Source: CAZFPA01 sp964520975
GTDB taxonomy: Bacteria > Bacillota > Negativicutes > Selenomonadales > Selenomonadaceae
Length of the DNA: 64,000 bases
Direction: 5' to 3'
NCBI GenBank assembly: GCA_964520975.1
Contig: CAZFPA010000002.1
Span: 40,265 to 104,264, forward strand
A program made the translations under genes and the position numbers. The notes below the pieces were generated by a model. It did no database searches. It was not told the origin of the DNA and saw nothing but the letters and a program-made list of their open reading frames with translations. This document shows, piece by piece, positions 41,554-49,684 of the stretch (positions within the stretch are counted from its first letter, which is position 1; the number at the start of each line of letters is the position of its first letter).

Positions 41554-42441
41554 ATGCAGACAGGACAGGTGATCAAGACCCAGAACAGCTTTTACTATGT
41601 GCAGGCCGGCAGTGCGGAATCACTGGTGGCCTGCAAGCTGCGTGGCCGCTTCAAAAAGGAGCGCTGCCAGGTAGTGACCGGGGACCGGGTCGAGTTTGAG
41701 GCTTTGCCGGATGGCACAGGCATCATCGAGAAGCGGCTGGAGCGGCAGACCTTGCTGCGCCGGCCGGCTGTGGCGAATATCGATCAGGTTGTGCTGACCT
41801 TTGCGGCCGCGCAGCCGGATCTTCATCCGTTGCTGCTCAATCGTTTCCTGGTGCTGGCGGAGTGGTCGGGTATCCCGAATATCCGGATCTGTGTGAATAA
41901 AATTGATTTACTGCCGGCGGCGGAGGCGGCGAAGTTTCTGTCCTTGTATGAGGATATCGGCTATACGGTCGTGCGGGTATCGGCGCGGGAGAACCTCGGG
42001 CTGGACGCTCTGCGGGAACTGCTTCCCGGGCATGTCACGGTATTTGCCGGCCCCTCAGGAGTCGGCAAATCGACGCTGCTCAATGCGGTGGACACCCGCC
42101 TGCAGCTGGCTACTGGCCGTATCAGCGATAAGATCAAGCGTGGCCGCCATACCACGCGGCTGGCACAGCTCATGCCGCTCGAGGGAAATGGCTGGGTTGT
42201 GGATACGCCGGGCTTCAGCTCTACGGAGCTCGAGCAGATCGAACGGACGGAGCTCGCGGGATATTTTCCCGAGTTCCGGCCGTTCATGAACGCGTGCCGG
42301 TATAACACCTGTACGCACAGCCATGAGCCGCAGTGTGCGGTGAAGGCTGCGCTGGAAGAAGGTAAAATACAGCAGGAGCGCTATGAAGCGTATTTGAATA
42401 TATTGCAGGAAATCCTGGAACGAAAGAAGGAATATGAATGA
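41554..42441 (+). CDS. rsgA: Ribosome small-subunit-dependent GTPase A
   Basis: RsgA is a circularly permuted GTPase that helps mature the 30S subunit. The 295-residue protein has an OB domain (about 1-70), NKID (G4), GPSGVGKSTLLNAV (G1), the switch region RGRHTT, DTPGFSS (G3) and the C-terminal zinc motif 'CRYNTCTHSHEPQCAVK'. ATG 41554 follows AAAGGAG. The frame opens at 41527 but lacks a ribosome site. Its place after prkC and before rpe (overlap ATGA) is the usual Firmicutes order. Confidence 0.96.
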   Translation: MQTGQVIKTQNSFYYVQAGSAESLVACKLRGRFKKERCQVVTGDRVEFEALPDGTGIIEKRLERQTLLRRPAVANIDQVVLTFAAAQPDLHPLLLNRFLVLAEWSGIPNIRICVNKIDLLPAAEAAKFLSLYEDIGYTVVRVSARENLGLDALRELLPGHVTVFAGPSGVGKSTLLNAVDTRLQLATGRISDKIKRGRHTTRLAQLMPLEGNGWVVDTPGFSSTELEQIERTELAGYFPEFRPFMNACRYNTCTHSHEPQCAVKAALEEGKIQQERYEAYLNILQEILERKKEYE

Positions 42442-43082
42442 TAAAGATTGCACCCTCTATTTTGTCGGCAGATTTTGCCCATTTGGCGGATGAAGTAAAA
42501 AAGATTACGGAAGCGGGAGCTGAGTACGTCCATATCGATGTAATGGACGGCAGCTTCGTGCCGAATATAACATTGGGCTCTCCCGTAGTGAAATCGCTGC
42601 GTAAGGAGACCCGGGCGGTCTTTGATGTGCACCTCATGGTGGAGCATCCGGAGACGCAGCTCGCAGCCTTTGCGGAGGCTGGTGCCGATATCATCACGTT
42701 CCATATCGAGGCGGCAAAGCATCCGCATCGCATCATCCAGGAGATCAAGGCTCTGGGCTGCAAGGCTGGGATAGCACTGAATCCGGGAACGCCGCTGGCG
42801 CTCATCGAAGAATTGCTGGCAGATCTCGATATGGTTCTGATCATGACAGTGAATCCGGGCTTTGGCGGGCAAAAATTCATCCCGTCGATGCTCGATAAGA
42901 TCGAACGTCTGCGGGAGATCATCGATGGCAATGAATTTGCGGCTGATATCCAGGTAGATGGCGGTATCAATGCAGAAACGGGCCGTGAGGTACGGGAGGC
43001 CGGTGCGAATATTCTTGTCGCAGGCTCTTATGTGTATGGCGCGGCAGACATACCGGCAGCGATCGCGTCGCTGCGGGCTTAA
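42438..43082 (+). CDS. rpe: Ribulose-phosphate 3-epimerase
   Basis: Interconverts ribulose 5-phosphate and xylulose 5-phosphate in the pentose phosphate pathway. The 214-residue TIM barrel has 'APSILSADFAHL', 'HIDVMDGSFVPN' (metal and catalytic Asp), 'DVHLMVEHPE', 'MTVNPGFGGQKFI' and 'VDGGIN'. It overlaps rsgA by four bases. Confidence 0.96.
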   Translation: MIKIAPSILSADFAHLADEVKKITEAGAEYVHIDVMDGSFVPNITLGSPVVKSLRKETRAVFDVHLMVEHPETQLAAFAEAGADIITFHIEAAKHPHRIIQEIKALGCKAGIALNPGTPLALIEELLADLDMVLIMTVNPGFGGQKFIPSMLDKIERLREIIDGNEFAADIQVDGGINAETGREVREAGANILVAGSYVYGAADIPAAIASLRA

Positions 43083-43112
43083 ACGGAATTCGACTATTTT
43101 GGAGGCACGAAA

Positions 43113-43790
43113 ATGAAAAAGGCAGTAGTATTACTTTCCGGCGGGCTGGATTCGACCGTCTGCATGGCTGTGGCCAAGAGCCAGGGCTATGAGACGTATC
43201 CGATCAGCTTCAATTATCATCAGCGTCACAGCATTGAGCTTGAGGGCGCCAAGAAGGTAGCGGATTTTTTCGGCGTGAAGAAGCATCTGATCATCGAAAC
43301 AAATATGGAGCAGATTGGCGGCTCGGCATTGACGGATTCCCATATTGACGTTCCGGAAGGCGATACAGAGCGGGCGGATATTCCCGTCACCTATGTGCCG
43401 GCACGTAACCTCATCTTCCTGAGCTATGCGCTGGGATATGCTGAGGTCGTGGGGGCCTCCTGTGTCTATATCGGCGTGAATGCCGTGGACTATTCCGGTT
43501 ATCCGGACTGCCGCCCGGAATTCATCCAGAAATTCCAGGAGCTGGCTGACTGCGCTACGAAAGCTACTGCCGCTGAGCATCGCAAGATACAGGTCATGAC
43601 GCCGCTGCAGGATCTTTCGAAAAAAGATATCGTACTGCTGGGCACGAAGCTGGGTGCGCCCTTGCAGTTTACGCACAGCTGTTATAAGGGCGGCGAAAAG
43701 GCCTGCGGCGTGTGTGACAGCTGCAAGCTGCGCCTGCGTGGCTTTGCCGAGGCCGGGGTCAAGGACCCGGTAGCGTATGAAAACCAGTGA
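43113..43790 (+). CDS. queC: 7-cyano-7-deazaguanine synthase
   Basis: QueC converts 7-carboxy-7-deazaguanine to preQ0, a precursor of queuosine in tRNA. The 225-residue protein has the ATP pyrophosphatase P-loop 'SGGLDSTVC', 'YVPARNLIFLSYALGYAE' and the zinc site near the C-terminus formed by 'SCYKGGEKACGVCDSC'. GGAGGC precedes ATG 43113. folE2 follows with little or no gap, joining queuosine steps. queD, queE and queF are not in the window. Confidence 0.95.
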   Translation: MKKAVVLLSGGLDSTVCMAVAKSQGYETYPISFNYHQRHSIELEGAKKVADFFGVKKHLIIETNMEQIGGSALTDSHIDVPEGDTERADIPVTYVPARNLIFLSYALGYAEVVGASCVYIGVNAVDYSGYPDCRPEFIQKFQELADCATKATAAEHRKIQVMTPLQDLSKKDIVLLGTKLGAPLQFTHSCYKGGEKACGVCDSCKLRLRGFAEAGVKDPVAYENQ

Positions 43791-43800
43791 GGGCATGCCC

Positions 43801-44592
43801 ATGAAGGATGTGCAGAACCGCAGCGATCAGCGCGGCATCGCGATTCAGAAGGTAGGCATCAATGACGCTCACCTGCCGTTTCTTATCAAGACACAGGATG
43901 GGGGCTTTCAGCAGGTACTCGCACGCATAAAGTTCACGGTGTCGTTGCCGATGGAATACAAGGGAACGCATATGAGCCGCTTCCTGGAGATCCTGAATCA
44001 ATGGAGCCGCAAGCCGGTTGCCGAGGAGGAAATGGATTCCATTCTGTGCGAAGCACTGGAGAAGCTCGATGCGGAATCGGCATCGCTGCATATCGATTTC
44101 AAATACTTTATTGATAAGAAGGCCCCGGTGAGCGGGCGCTCCTCCGTACTCGATCTCAATTGTTTTTTCCGGGGTGAGAAGCGTCAGGGCGAGGCCATGC
44201 AGTTCACCCTGGGAGTAGAGGTCCCGTATACCTCGCTCTGCCCATGCAGCAAGGAGATTTCCCGCTACGGGGCCCATAACCAGCGCGGCCTCATGCGCGT
44301 GCAGGTCCGGTTTGCTGATGGTGTTGACTGCATCTATATCGAGGATATCGCGAAGCTCATGGAACAGCAGGCATCCTGTCCGGTCTATCCGCTGCTGAAG
44401 CGGGAGGATGAAAAGTTTGTGACGGAGACTGCCTATGAGCATCCGAAATTCGTGGAGGATATCCTGCGGGATCTCGTGCTCATGCTGCGCGGGCTTGACG
44501 GTATGGCCTGGTTTTCCATTGAATGTGAGAATTTCGAGTCCATCCATAACCATAATGCTTATGCGAGCCATGAAGAGCTCGTGGAAAAATAG
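43801..44592 (+). CDS. folE2: GTP cyclohydrolase I, FolE2 (MptA-like) type
   Basis: Makes 7,8-dihydroneopterin triphosphate from GTP, the entry to both folate and queuosine. The 263-residue protein shows FolE2 signatures 'VPYTSLCPCSKEISRYGAHNQRG' (metal Cys) and 'CENFESIHNHNAYA'. FolE2 is the zinc-independent form that can use other metals. ATG 43801 follows GAGGG. ATG 43777 and 43795 upstream overlap queC. Coupling to queC suggests it mainly feeds queuosine here, though folate use is equally possible. Confidence 0.93.
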   Translation: MKDVQNRSDQRGIAIQKVGINDAHLPFLIKTQDGGFQQVLARIKFTVSLPMEYKGTHMSRFLEILNQWSRKPVAEEEMDSILCEALEKLDAESASLHIDFKYFIDKKAPVSGRSSVLDLNCFFRGEKRQGEAMQFTLGVEVPYTSLCPCSKEISRYGAHNQRGLMRVQVRFADGVDCIYIEDIAKLMEQQASCPVYPLLKREDEKFVTETAYEHPKFVEDILRDLVLMLRGLDGMAWFSIECENFESIHNHNAYASHEELVEK

Positions 44593-44645
44593 AGGGGCGG
44601 CCTTGCTGCAGCAGAGCCGTCTCCGTGAAGCTGGAGAAGATCGTT

Positions 44646-45497
44646 TTGAAGAGTTTAATCGTAAATGCCGATGATTTCGGCCTGCATACGGCCGTCAATC
44701 ATGCCGTTATAGAAGGATATGAAAAAGGATGTCTGCGCAGCACCTCGCTGATGCCTACGGGCAGTGCCGTAGAGGAAGCAGCAGAACTGGCCCGGCAGCA
44801 TCCGGAGCTTGGCATCGGGGCGCATATTACCCTGGTGGCAGAGCATCCGGTGCTTCCGGTTGACAAGGTGCGTAGCCTGCTGACGCCGGAGGGGCGGTTT
44901 TTCCCGGATCATGTGGCGTTCATCAAGGCCTTCCTGCAGGGAACTATCCGCATGGAGGAGCTCTATGCGGAATGCGAGGCGCAGATTGCGCGCATCGAGA
45001 GCCTGGGGCTGGTGATTACCCATTTGGATAGCCACCAGCATCTGCATGTGCTTCCCCGGGTCATCGATGTCTGCCTGGAGCTCGCGCAGCGGCATGGCAT
45101 TCATCGCATGCGTCTGCCGGCTGAGGCCTGCCTGTTCAACGGCGGCTATCCGGCGCCGCTGGCGCGTAAGGTCGCCAAGTGCGGTCTGACCTTTTGTGCG
45201 CGTCTCGCACGTCGTAAGGCAGCCGGCCGCATGGCGATGCCGCAGGCATTTTTCGGCATGCTGGCCGGTGGGCACATGGAGGAGAAGTACTTCCAGGCAA
45301 TCCTGCGGGCGCTGCCGGAAGGAACCGCTGAGATCATGGTGCATCCGGGGCTTGATAACAAGGCGCTGGGGGCAGCCTATGACTGGCAGTATCACTGGGA
45401 GGATGAATATCAGTCAGTGACGTCACCGCGTGTGCTGCAGTATATCCAGGAAGCCCGGATCCGTCTGATTTCTTTTAAGGAGTTATCCAATGAATAA
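44646..45497 (+). CDS. ChbG/HpnK (YdjC)-family carbohydrate deacetylase
   Basis: The 283-residue metal-dependent deacetylase carries 'NADDFGLH' (metal Asp), 'GIGAHITL' and 'LDSHQHLHVLP' (metal His pair). The family removes N-acetyl groups from chito-oligosaccharides (ChbG) or hopanoid or lipid-linked sugars (HpnK). TTG 44646 with GGAGAA upstream is chosen over GTG 44625. It is translationally coupled to the next gene, a flippase-like membrane protein (overlap of 8 bases), which favours a glycolipid or envelope-sugar substrate over chitin. The substrate is unproven. Confidence 0.85.
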   Translation: MKSLIVNADDFGLHTAVNHAVIEGYEKGCLRSTSLMPTGSAVEEAAELARQHPELGIGAHITLVAEHPVLPVDKVRSLLTPEGRFFPDHVAFIKAFLQGTIRMEELYAECEAQIARIESLGLVITHLDSHQHLHVLPRVIDVCLELAQRHGIHRMRLPAEACLFNGGYPAPLARKVAKCGLTFCARLARRKAAGRMAMPQAFFGMLAGGHMEEKYFQAILRALPEGTAEIMVHPGLDNKALGAAYDWQYHWEDEYQSVTSPRVLQYIQEARIRLISFKELSNE

Positions 45498-46479
45498 AAT
45501 CTATGTGCGGCTCATTGGCTTGATTCTGCTGGTGTTTGTAATCTCCGGAGCCGTCATCTACTTTACTGTGGATATCAATACGTTGTCGAATCTTACGGTA
45601 TTCAAGCCCTGGTCGGTGGCACTGGCTATCCTTTTCGTGGGGATCGGGCTGGTGCTCGACGGTACGAGGCTCATGCACATGGTCAAGATATCAAATGAGC
45701 ATATCACGCTGATGCAGGCGGTGCAGGTCGTGTTCGGCAATTACTTTCTGGCCTTGCTGGGGCCTGGTGCTACGGGCGGAGCCGTGGCGCAGCTCATGTT
45801 CCTGCGCCATGCGGGCGTTCCTGCCGGTAAGGCGACCATCCTCGTCATCGTGCGGACACTGGTTTCGATTTTTTTCCTGGTATGCTGCATGCCGTTCATC
45901 TTCATGCACGATGCGGGAATCCTGCCGGGCGTGTCGAATGAGACGCTCATGGTCATCTCACTGCTGGCCTTTGCCGGTATTGTATTCATTGTCTGGGCTT
46001 TCAACACGGATTTTCTCGACTATTTTGCGATCCGGCTGGCCAAACGGCTGTCCCGGGAAAAGAGCCGCAAGTTCATCGCTTTTTATCGGGACAGCAAGGG
46101 AGCCGTAAAGCTGCTCTCTTCCTCGCCGCGCAGCATGATCCGGGTGTTCCTGGAGTCTGGTCTGAGCCTCATTGCCATCTATATGGTGGTGCCCTTCCTC
46201 ATGATGGGGCTGGGCGTAGAGGCGGACTGGTATACCGTGATGGGCCGCATGATCTTCCTCAATATGCTGCTCTACTTTTCGCCCACGCCGGGCGGGTCGG
46301 GCATTGCGGAAGGCGGTTTCGTGCTGCTCTTCAGCGAGACGGTACCGGCTGGTACCGTAGGGATACTGGCCGTCTCCTGGCGTCTCATTGCCGAGTACAT
46401 TCCGTTCCTGATCGGTTTCTACTACACAATCACCGTCTTCGGCCGCGATTTCCTGAACCGTCAGCTTACAAAATCATAA
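45490..46479 (+). CDS. LPG-synthase/UPF0104-type flippase-like membrane protein
   Basis: A 329-residue protein with about eight membrane spans, matching the lysylphosphatidylglycerol synthase transmembrane (UPF0104) family: 'LGPGATGGAVAQLMFLRHAGVPAGKA' near residue 95, 'YFSPTPGGSGIAEGGF' near residue 265. It lacks the aminoacyl-transferase domain of MprF, so it probably acts as a lipid-linked sugar or phospholipid translocator. It is coupled to the deacetylase gene upstream and closed by a terminator. Confidence 0.82.
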   Translation: MNKIYVRLIGLILLVFVISGAVIYFTVDINTLSNLTVFKPWSVALAILFVGIGLVLDGTRLMHMVKISNEHITLMQAVQVVFGNYFLALLGPGATGGAVAQLMFLRHAGVPAGKATILVIVRTLVSIFFLVCCMPFIFMHDAGILPGVSNETLMVISLLAFAGIVFIVWAFNTDFLDYFAIRLAKRLSREKSRKFIAFYRDSKGAVKLLSSSPRSMIRVFLESGLSLIAIYMVVPFLMMGLGVEADWYTVMGRMIFLNMLLYFSPTPGGSGIAEGGFVLLFSETVPAGTVGILAVSWRLIAEYIPFLIGFYYTITVFGRDFLNRQLTKS

Positions 46480-46482
46480 AAC

Positions 46483-46527
46483 AAAGGACTGACCGCTGCT
46501 CTGTATCGCTGTGGTCAGTCCTTTTTG
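46483..46527 (+). terminator. Terminator after the flippase-like gene
   Basis: AAAGGACTGACC pairs with GGTCAGTCCTTT around an 18-nt loop, followed by a T run. Confidence 0.85.
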
Positions 46528-46559
46528 TGTACAAGAGATAAAATCCGGTTCCTTTCCTG

Positions 46560-46886
46560 CTATTTAGCCCGCCACTGGATATAGATATGGTGCAGGGCCA
46601 GCAGAGGGGCATGGAGGAGCATGCGGGGACCGCTGTAGCGCATGGCCTGGCGGATCGCTTCTCTTTTTTCGGGGGTATAGCAATGGATCTTGCAGGCGGT
46701 GCAGAAGGTTTTTGTTGCCATGCAGGGGCAGTGAGCGATGCGCTGCAGCGCATAGGAAAGAAGAGACTGACAGGTCGGGCAGAGGCCATCTTTTTTCGCT
46801 GGATGATGCTGGCCATGACAATAGATTTTCAGCATCTTTTCCAGTGTCCGGCATTCCTGTTGTCGTTTTCGGTCGAATGTATCCAT
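46560..46886 (-). CDS. Nitrous oxide-stimulated promoter family protein
   Basis: A 108-residue protein with a Cys/His-rich centre: 'CHGQHHP', 'GLCPTCQSLLSYALQRIAHCP' and 'KTFCTACKIHCYTPEKRE'. This matches the small family annotated as 'nitrous oxide-stimulated promoter', which probably binds metal. Its real role is not established. AAAGGAG lies 5 nt before ATG 46886 on the minus strand. It is convergent with the flippase-like gene and divergent from the cobalamin leader. The 240 bp between it and the riboswitch hold no other feature I can support. Confidence 0.85.
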   Translation of the reverse strand: MDTFDRKRQQECRTLEKMLKIYCHGQHHPAKKDGLCPTCQSLLSYALQRIAHCPCMATKTFCTACKIHCYTPEKREAIRQAMRYSGPRMLLHAPLLALHHIYIQWRAK

Positions 46887-47119
46887 GAGGGCTCCTTTCG
46901 GACGGGCGATATTCCAGTACAGCGTTCACAAAATAACCGGGGAAGAAGTATGCAGGATGAGTTTCATGTACGCTGTACCGGTCTTTTTCCTGAGTATACC
47001 AGTTGGCCGGGAAAAAAGCAGTAACATTTGCCACCTTGCAAAGCTGCATAGCCAATCTTCGTTATCTGTGGTAAAATAAAAATCGTGTACAAAGATGTAT
47101 AGAGAGATTTTGAATTACA

Positions 47120-47275
47120 TAGATGGAACAGGTGCTAGTATTAGCTCAATAGGGAAGTTCGGTATGATTCCGATGCGGTCCCGCCACTGTATATAGGAGT
47201 GTCTCCGTATTTGCCACTGGAAGTTCTGGGAAGGCTGGGGATGCGATGATTTTAGCCAGGAGACCTGCCTGTTTA
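47120..47275 (+). promoter_or_regulatory. Adenosylcobalamin riboswitch
   Basis: All core parts are present in order: GGAACAGGTGC, AGGGAAG, the central GATGCGGTCCCGCCACTGT, TTGCCACTGG, GGGAAGGCTGGGGATGCGATG and CCAGGAGACCTGCCTG closing the P1 stem. It precedes the cobalamin operon by about 120 nt. Bound AdoCbl should shut down expression. A stretch AGGCAGG at 47319-47325 can pair with CCTGCCT of the core and may act as the switch arm. Confidence 0.92.
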
Positions 47276-47365
47276 GCGACACCGTTTCATGTGGGAGCAT
47301 GAGGTACCTACGGTTGATAGGCAGGTGGCAGATGCTTCTTTTAGGTGAACTATTGGATGGCTTTT

Positions 47366-47393
47366 GCCCTCTGCCGCAGGCAGGGGGTTTTTT
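47366..47393 (+). terminator. Riboswitch expression platform: terminator hairpin that also covers the cbiD Shine-Dalgarno
   Basis: GCCCTCTGCC-GCA-GGCAGGGGG followed by TTTTTT. The 3' arm AGGGGG is also the only ribosome binding site for ATG 47395, 7 nt downstream. Folding would therefore both terminate and hide the start site. Confidence 0.75.
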
Positions 47394-47394
47394 C

Positions 47395-48495
47395 ATGGAA
47401 AAAAAATTGCGAGGCGGCTATACGACCGGCGCTTGTGCGGCGGCGGGCGTCAAGGCCGGACTGCTGTTTCTGCAGGGAGAATACTGCCGCGAGGTGCAGC
47501 TTATGGCATTGGATGGTACTTTGCTGCGGATTCCGGTGCAGGCAGTCGATCGTGCGGATGATGGCGTCCGGGTGGAAATCATCAAGGAATCCGGTGACGA
47601 TCCGGACATCACAAATGGCGTGTCGGTCTATACGCAGCTGCGGCTGCTGCCGGAGGGACAGGGCATCCAGCTGCGGGCCGGAGAGGGCATTGGCACCGTA
47701 ACGAAGCCGGGCCTTTCTGTTCCGCCAGGTGAGCCCTCTATCAATCCGGGGCCGCGAAAGCTCATTGCCAATGTGGTGCGGGAACTGCTGGGCGAGCAGG
47801 GAAGCTGTGCGGTGACGATTTCTATTCCGGCAGGGCGGGAGCTCGCGAAGAAAACGCTGAATCCTGTACTGGGCATTGTCGGTGGTATTTCCGTAATCGG
47901 GACTACCGGCGTGCTGCGGCCCATGTCGGAGGAAGGCTTTAAAAATTCTTTAGTGCCGCAGATCGATGTAGCGCAGGCGGCAGGTTTTTCCTCGCTGGTC
48001 TTTGTTCCCGGAAAGATCGGGGAGGATATTGCGGTTCAGCAGGGCCTGCCCAAGGAGGCTATTGTACAGACCAGCAATTTTATTGGCTTTATGCTTGAGG
48101 CCGCCGCGGAGCGCCAGGTCAGGAATGTGCTGCTCTTTGGGCACATCGGTAAGCTTGTAAAGGTAGCGGCAGGAATTTTCTACACCCATAACCGCATTGC
48201 GGATGGGCGGCTGGAGACTCTTGCGGCCTATGCGGCTGCCGAGGGCATGCCGCCCGAGGGGGTGCGCGAGGTGCTGGCCGCGGCGACGACTGAGGCAGCA
48301 CTGCCGGTCATTGCGTCGTATGGGCTCCAGCGGGTCTATGATCAGCTGGCGGCCCGAGCCAGCCTGCGCATCGAGCGGTATGTATTTCAAAAGCTGCAGG
48401 CCGGTACGGTATTGGCGACGCTGCAGGGAAAAATATTGGGGCTGGATGCTGCAGCCCGCAGGATAGGTGGCGAACTCCATTGGAATATAAAATAA
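47395..48495 (+). CDS. cbiD: Cobalt-precorrin-5B C1-methyltransferase
   Basis: Methylates C-1 of cobalt-precorrin-5B in the anaerobic cobalamin route. The 366-residue protein starts MEKKLRGGYTTGACAAAG, the family hallmark, with 'INPGPRKLI' and 'LLFGHIGKLVKVAAG' further on. The frame is open upstream to 47299, but that part is riboswitch and terminator, so ATG 47395 is the start. First gene of the 16-gene operon. It overlaps cbiE by 16 bp. Confidence 0.95.
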   Translation: MEKKLRGGYTTGACAAAGVKAGLLFLQGEYCREVQLMALDGTLLRIPVQAVDRADDGVRVEIIKESGDDPDITNGVSVYTQLRLLPEGQGIQLRAGEGIGTVTKPGLSVPPGEPSINPGPRKLIANVVRELLGEQGSCAVTISIPAGRELAKKTLNPVLGIVGGISVIGTTGVLRPMSEEGFKNSLVPQIDVAQAAGFSSLVFVPGKIGEDIAVQQGLPKEAIVQTSNFIGFMLEAAAERQVRNVLLFGHIGKLVKVAAGIFYTHNRIADGRLETLAAYAAAEGMPPEGVREVLAAATTEAALPVIASYGLQRVYDQLAARASLRIERYVFQKLQAGTVLATLQGKILGLDAAARRIGGELHWNIK

Positions 48496-49106
48496 TCGTG
48501 GCCGGTATAGGTCCGGGACATCCGGATTATGTACTGCCGGCTGCCCGGCAGGCGATTGCTGCCGCCCGGATACTCGTAGGGGGGCGCCGCGCACTGGCTG
48601 ATTTTGCCGAGCCGGCGCAGCAGACTTTTCCGATTACTGGTGACATTGCCGGCGTCATGGCCTTTATCCGGGAGAAAAGTGCCGGCAGCGAGGTCGTTGT
48701 TATGGTATCCGGCGATCCGGGGTATTATTCATTGCTTGATGCGCTGCGGCGGGAGTTTTCTCCTGAGCGGCTGCAGGTTATTCCCGGCATCAGCTCGGTA
48801 CAGTTTGCATTTTCCCGGCTTGCGCTGCCCTGGCATGGGGCCCGTTTGCTGAGTCTGCATGGACGGCGGGCGCAGGCGGCGGAGCTTCGTTATGAAAAGG
48901 ACGCGCTGCTGGGGATACTGACAGATGCGGTATATACCTCGCACAGTGTGCCGCTGCTGCTGCAGGCCCATGGCTGGCCGGCAGAGGCCAGACTTTTCAT
49001 CTGTGCGCGGCTTTCCTATTCCGATGAAGTGATCTGTGCTACGACGCTGGGCGAGGCGGCAATGGAAAAGAAATATACGCATTGTGTACTGGTGGTGAAG
49101 GCATGA
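48480..49106 (+). CDS. cbiE: Cobalt-precorrin-7 C5-methyltransferase
   Basis: A 208-residue SAM-dependent tetrapyrrole methylase: 'VAGIGPGHPDYVLPAA', 'VMVSGDPGYYSLLDAL' and 'VIPGISSVQFAFSRL'. CbiE methylates C-5, while CbiT, encoded next, methylates C-15 and decarboxylates. In many organisms the two are fused as CobL. Here they are separate with overlapping ends. The start is TTG 48480, inside the cbiD end. Confidence 0.92.
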   Translation: MEYKIIVAGIGPGHPDYVLPAARQAIAAARILVGGRRALADFAEPAQQTFPITGDIAGVMAFIREKSAGSEVVVMVSGDPGYYSLLDALRREFSPERLQVIPGISSVQFAFSRLALPWHGARLLSLHGRRAQAAELRYEKDALLGILTDAVYTSHSVPLLLQAHGWPAEARLFICARLSYSDEVICATTLGEAAMEKKYTHCVLVVKA

Positions 49107-49684
49107 GGTATTTAGCGGATGATGAATTCCTGCGGGGCAAGGTTCCCATGACAAAGCGGGAGGTCCGTATCCTGACAATGGCGGAGCTGGCGGCAATGCC
49201 GGGCGATATCGTCGCTGATATCGGCGCCGGGACAGGCTCGCTTTCCATTGAGGCGGCCCGGGCGGTTGGCGATGGAACGGTCTATGCGGTAGAGCGCAAT
49301 CCGGAGGCGGTGCAGCTCATCCGGGAGAATGCCCGGCGCTTTGGCCTTACCAATATCGTCGTGGAAGAGCAGGAAGCACCGGCGGGGCTGGAGCAGCTCC
49401 CCCTGCTGGACGGGGCGATTGTCGGGGGCAGCGGCGGTCAGCTGGAGGCGATTCTTGATGGTCTCGATGCCCGGCTCCGGCCAGGTGGACGGATTGTTTT
49501 GAACTGCATCACGATGCAGACGCTGGCGGCGGCTTTGGGCTATTTACGCCAGCGGGCGGATTACCATTACACGGCTATGCAGGTGCAGATCAATCGCCTG
49601 CAGCCTGTCGGAGCCTATGATATGGCCAAGGGAATGAATCCTATTTTTATTGTTACAGCGACCAAACAGGAGGATAAAGCATGA
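49103..49684 (+). CDS. cbiT: Cobalt-precorrin-6B C15-methyltransferase (decarboxylating)
   Basis: The 193-residue Rossmann methyltransferase has 'LADDEFLRGKVPMTKREVR', typical of CbiT, and the SAM loop 'VADIGAGTGSLSIEAAR'. It adds the C-15 methyl and removes the acetate carboxyl on ring C. ATG 49103 overlaps the cbiE stop (ATGA). An ATG at 49082 lies deep inside cbiE. GGTGAAGG serves as ribosome site. Confidence 0.93.
   Translation: MRYLADDEFLRGKVPMTKREVRILTMAELAAMPGDIVADIGAGTGSLSIEAARAVGDGTVYAVERNPEAVQLIRENARRFGLTNIVVEEQEAPAGLEQLPLLDGAIVGGSGGQLEAILDGLDARLRPGGRIVLNCITMQTLAAALGYLRQRADYHYTAMQVQINRLQPVGAYDMAKGMNPIFIVTATKQEDKA

Noticed and set aside
43082..43113. A preQ1 riboswitch before queC
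   Set aside because: The gap from rpe is only 30 bp and no preQ1 aptamer pattern is visible.
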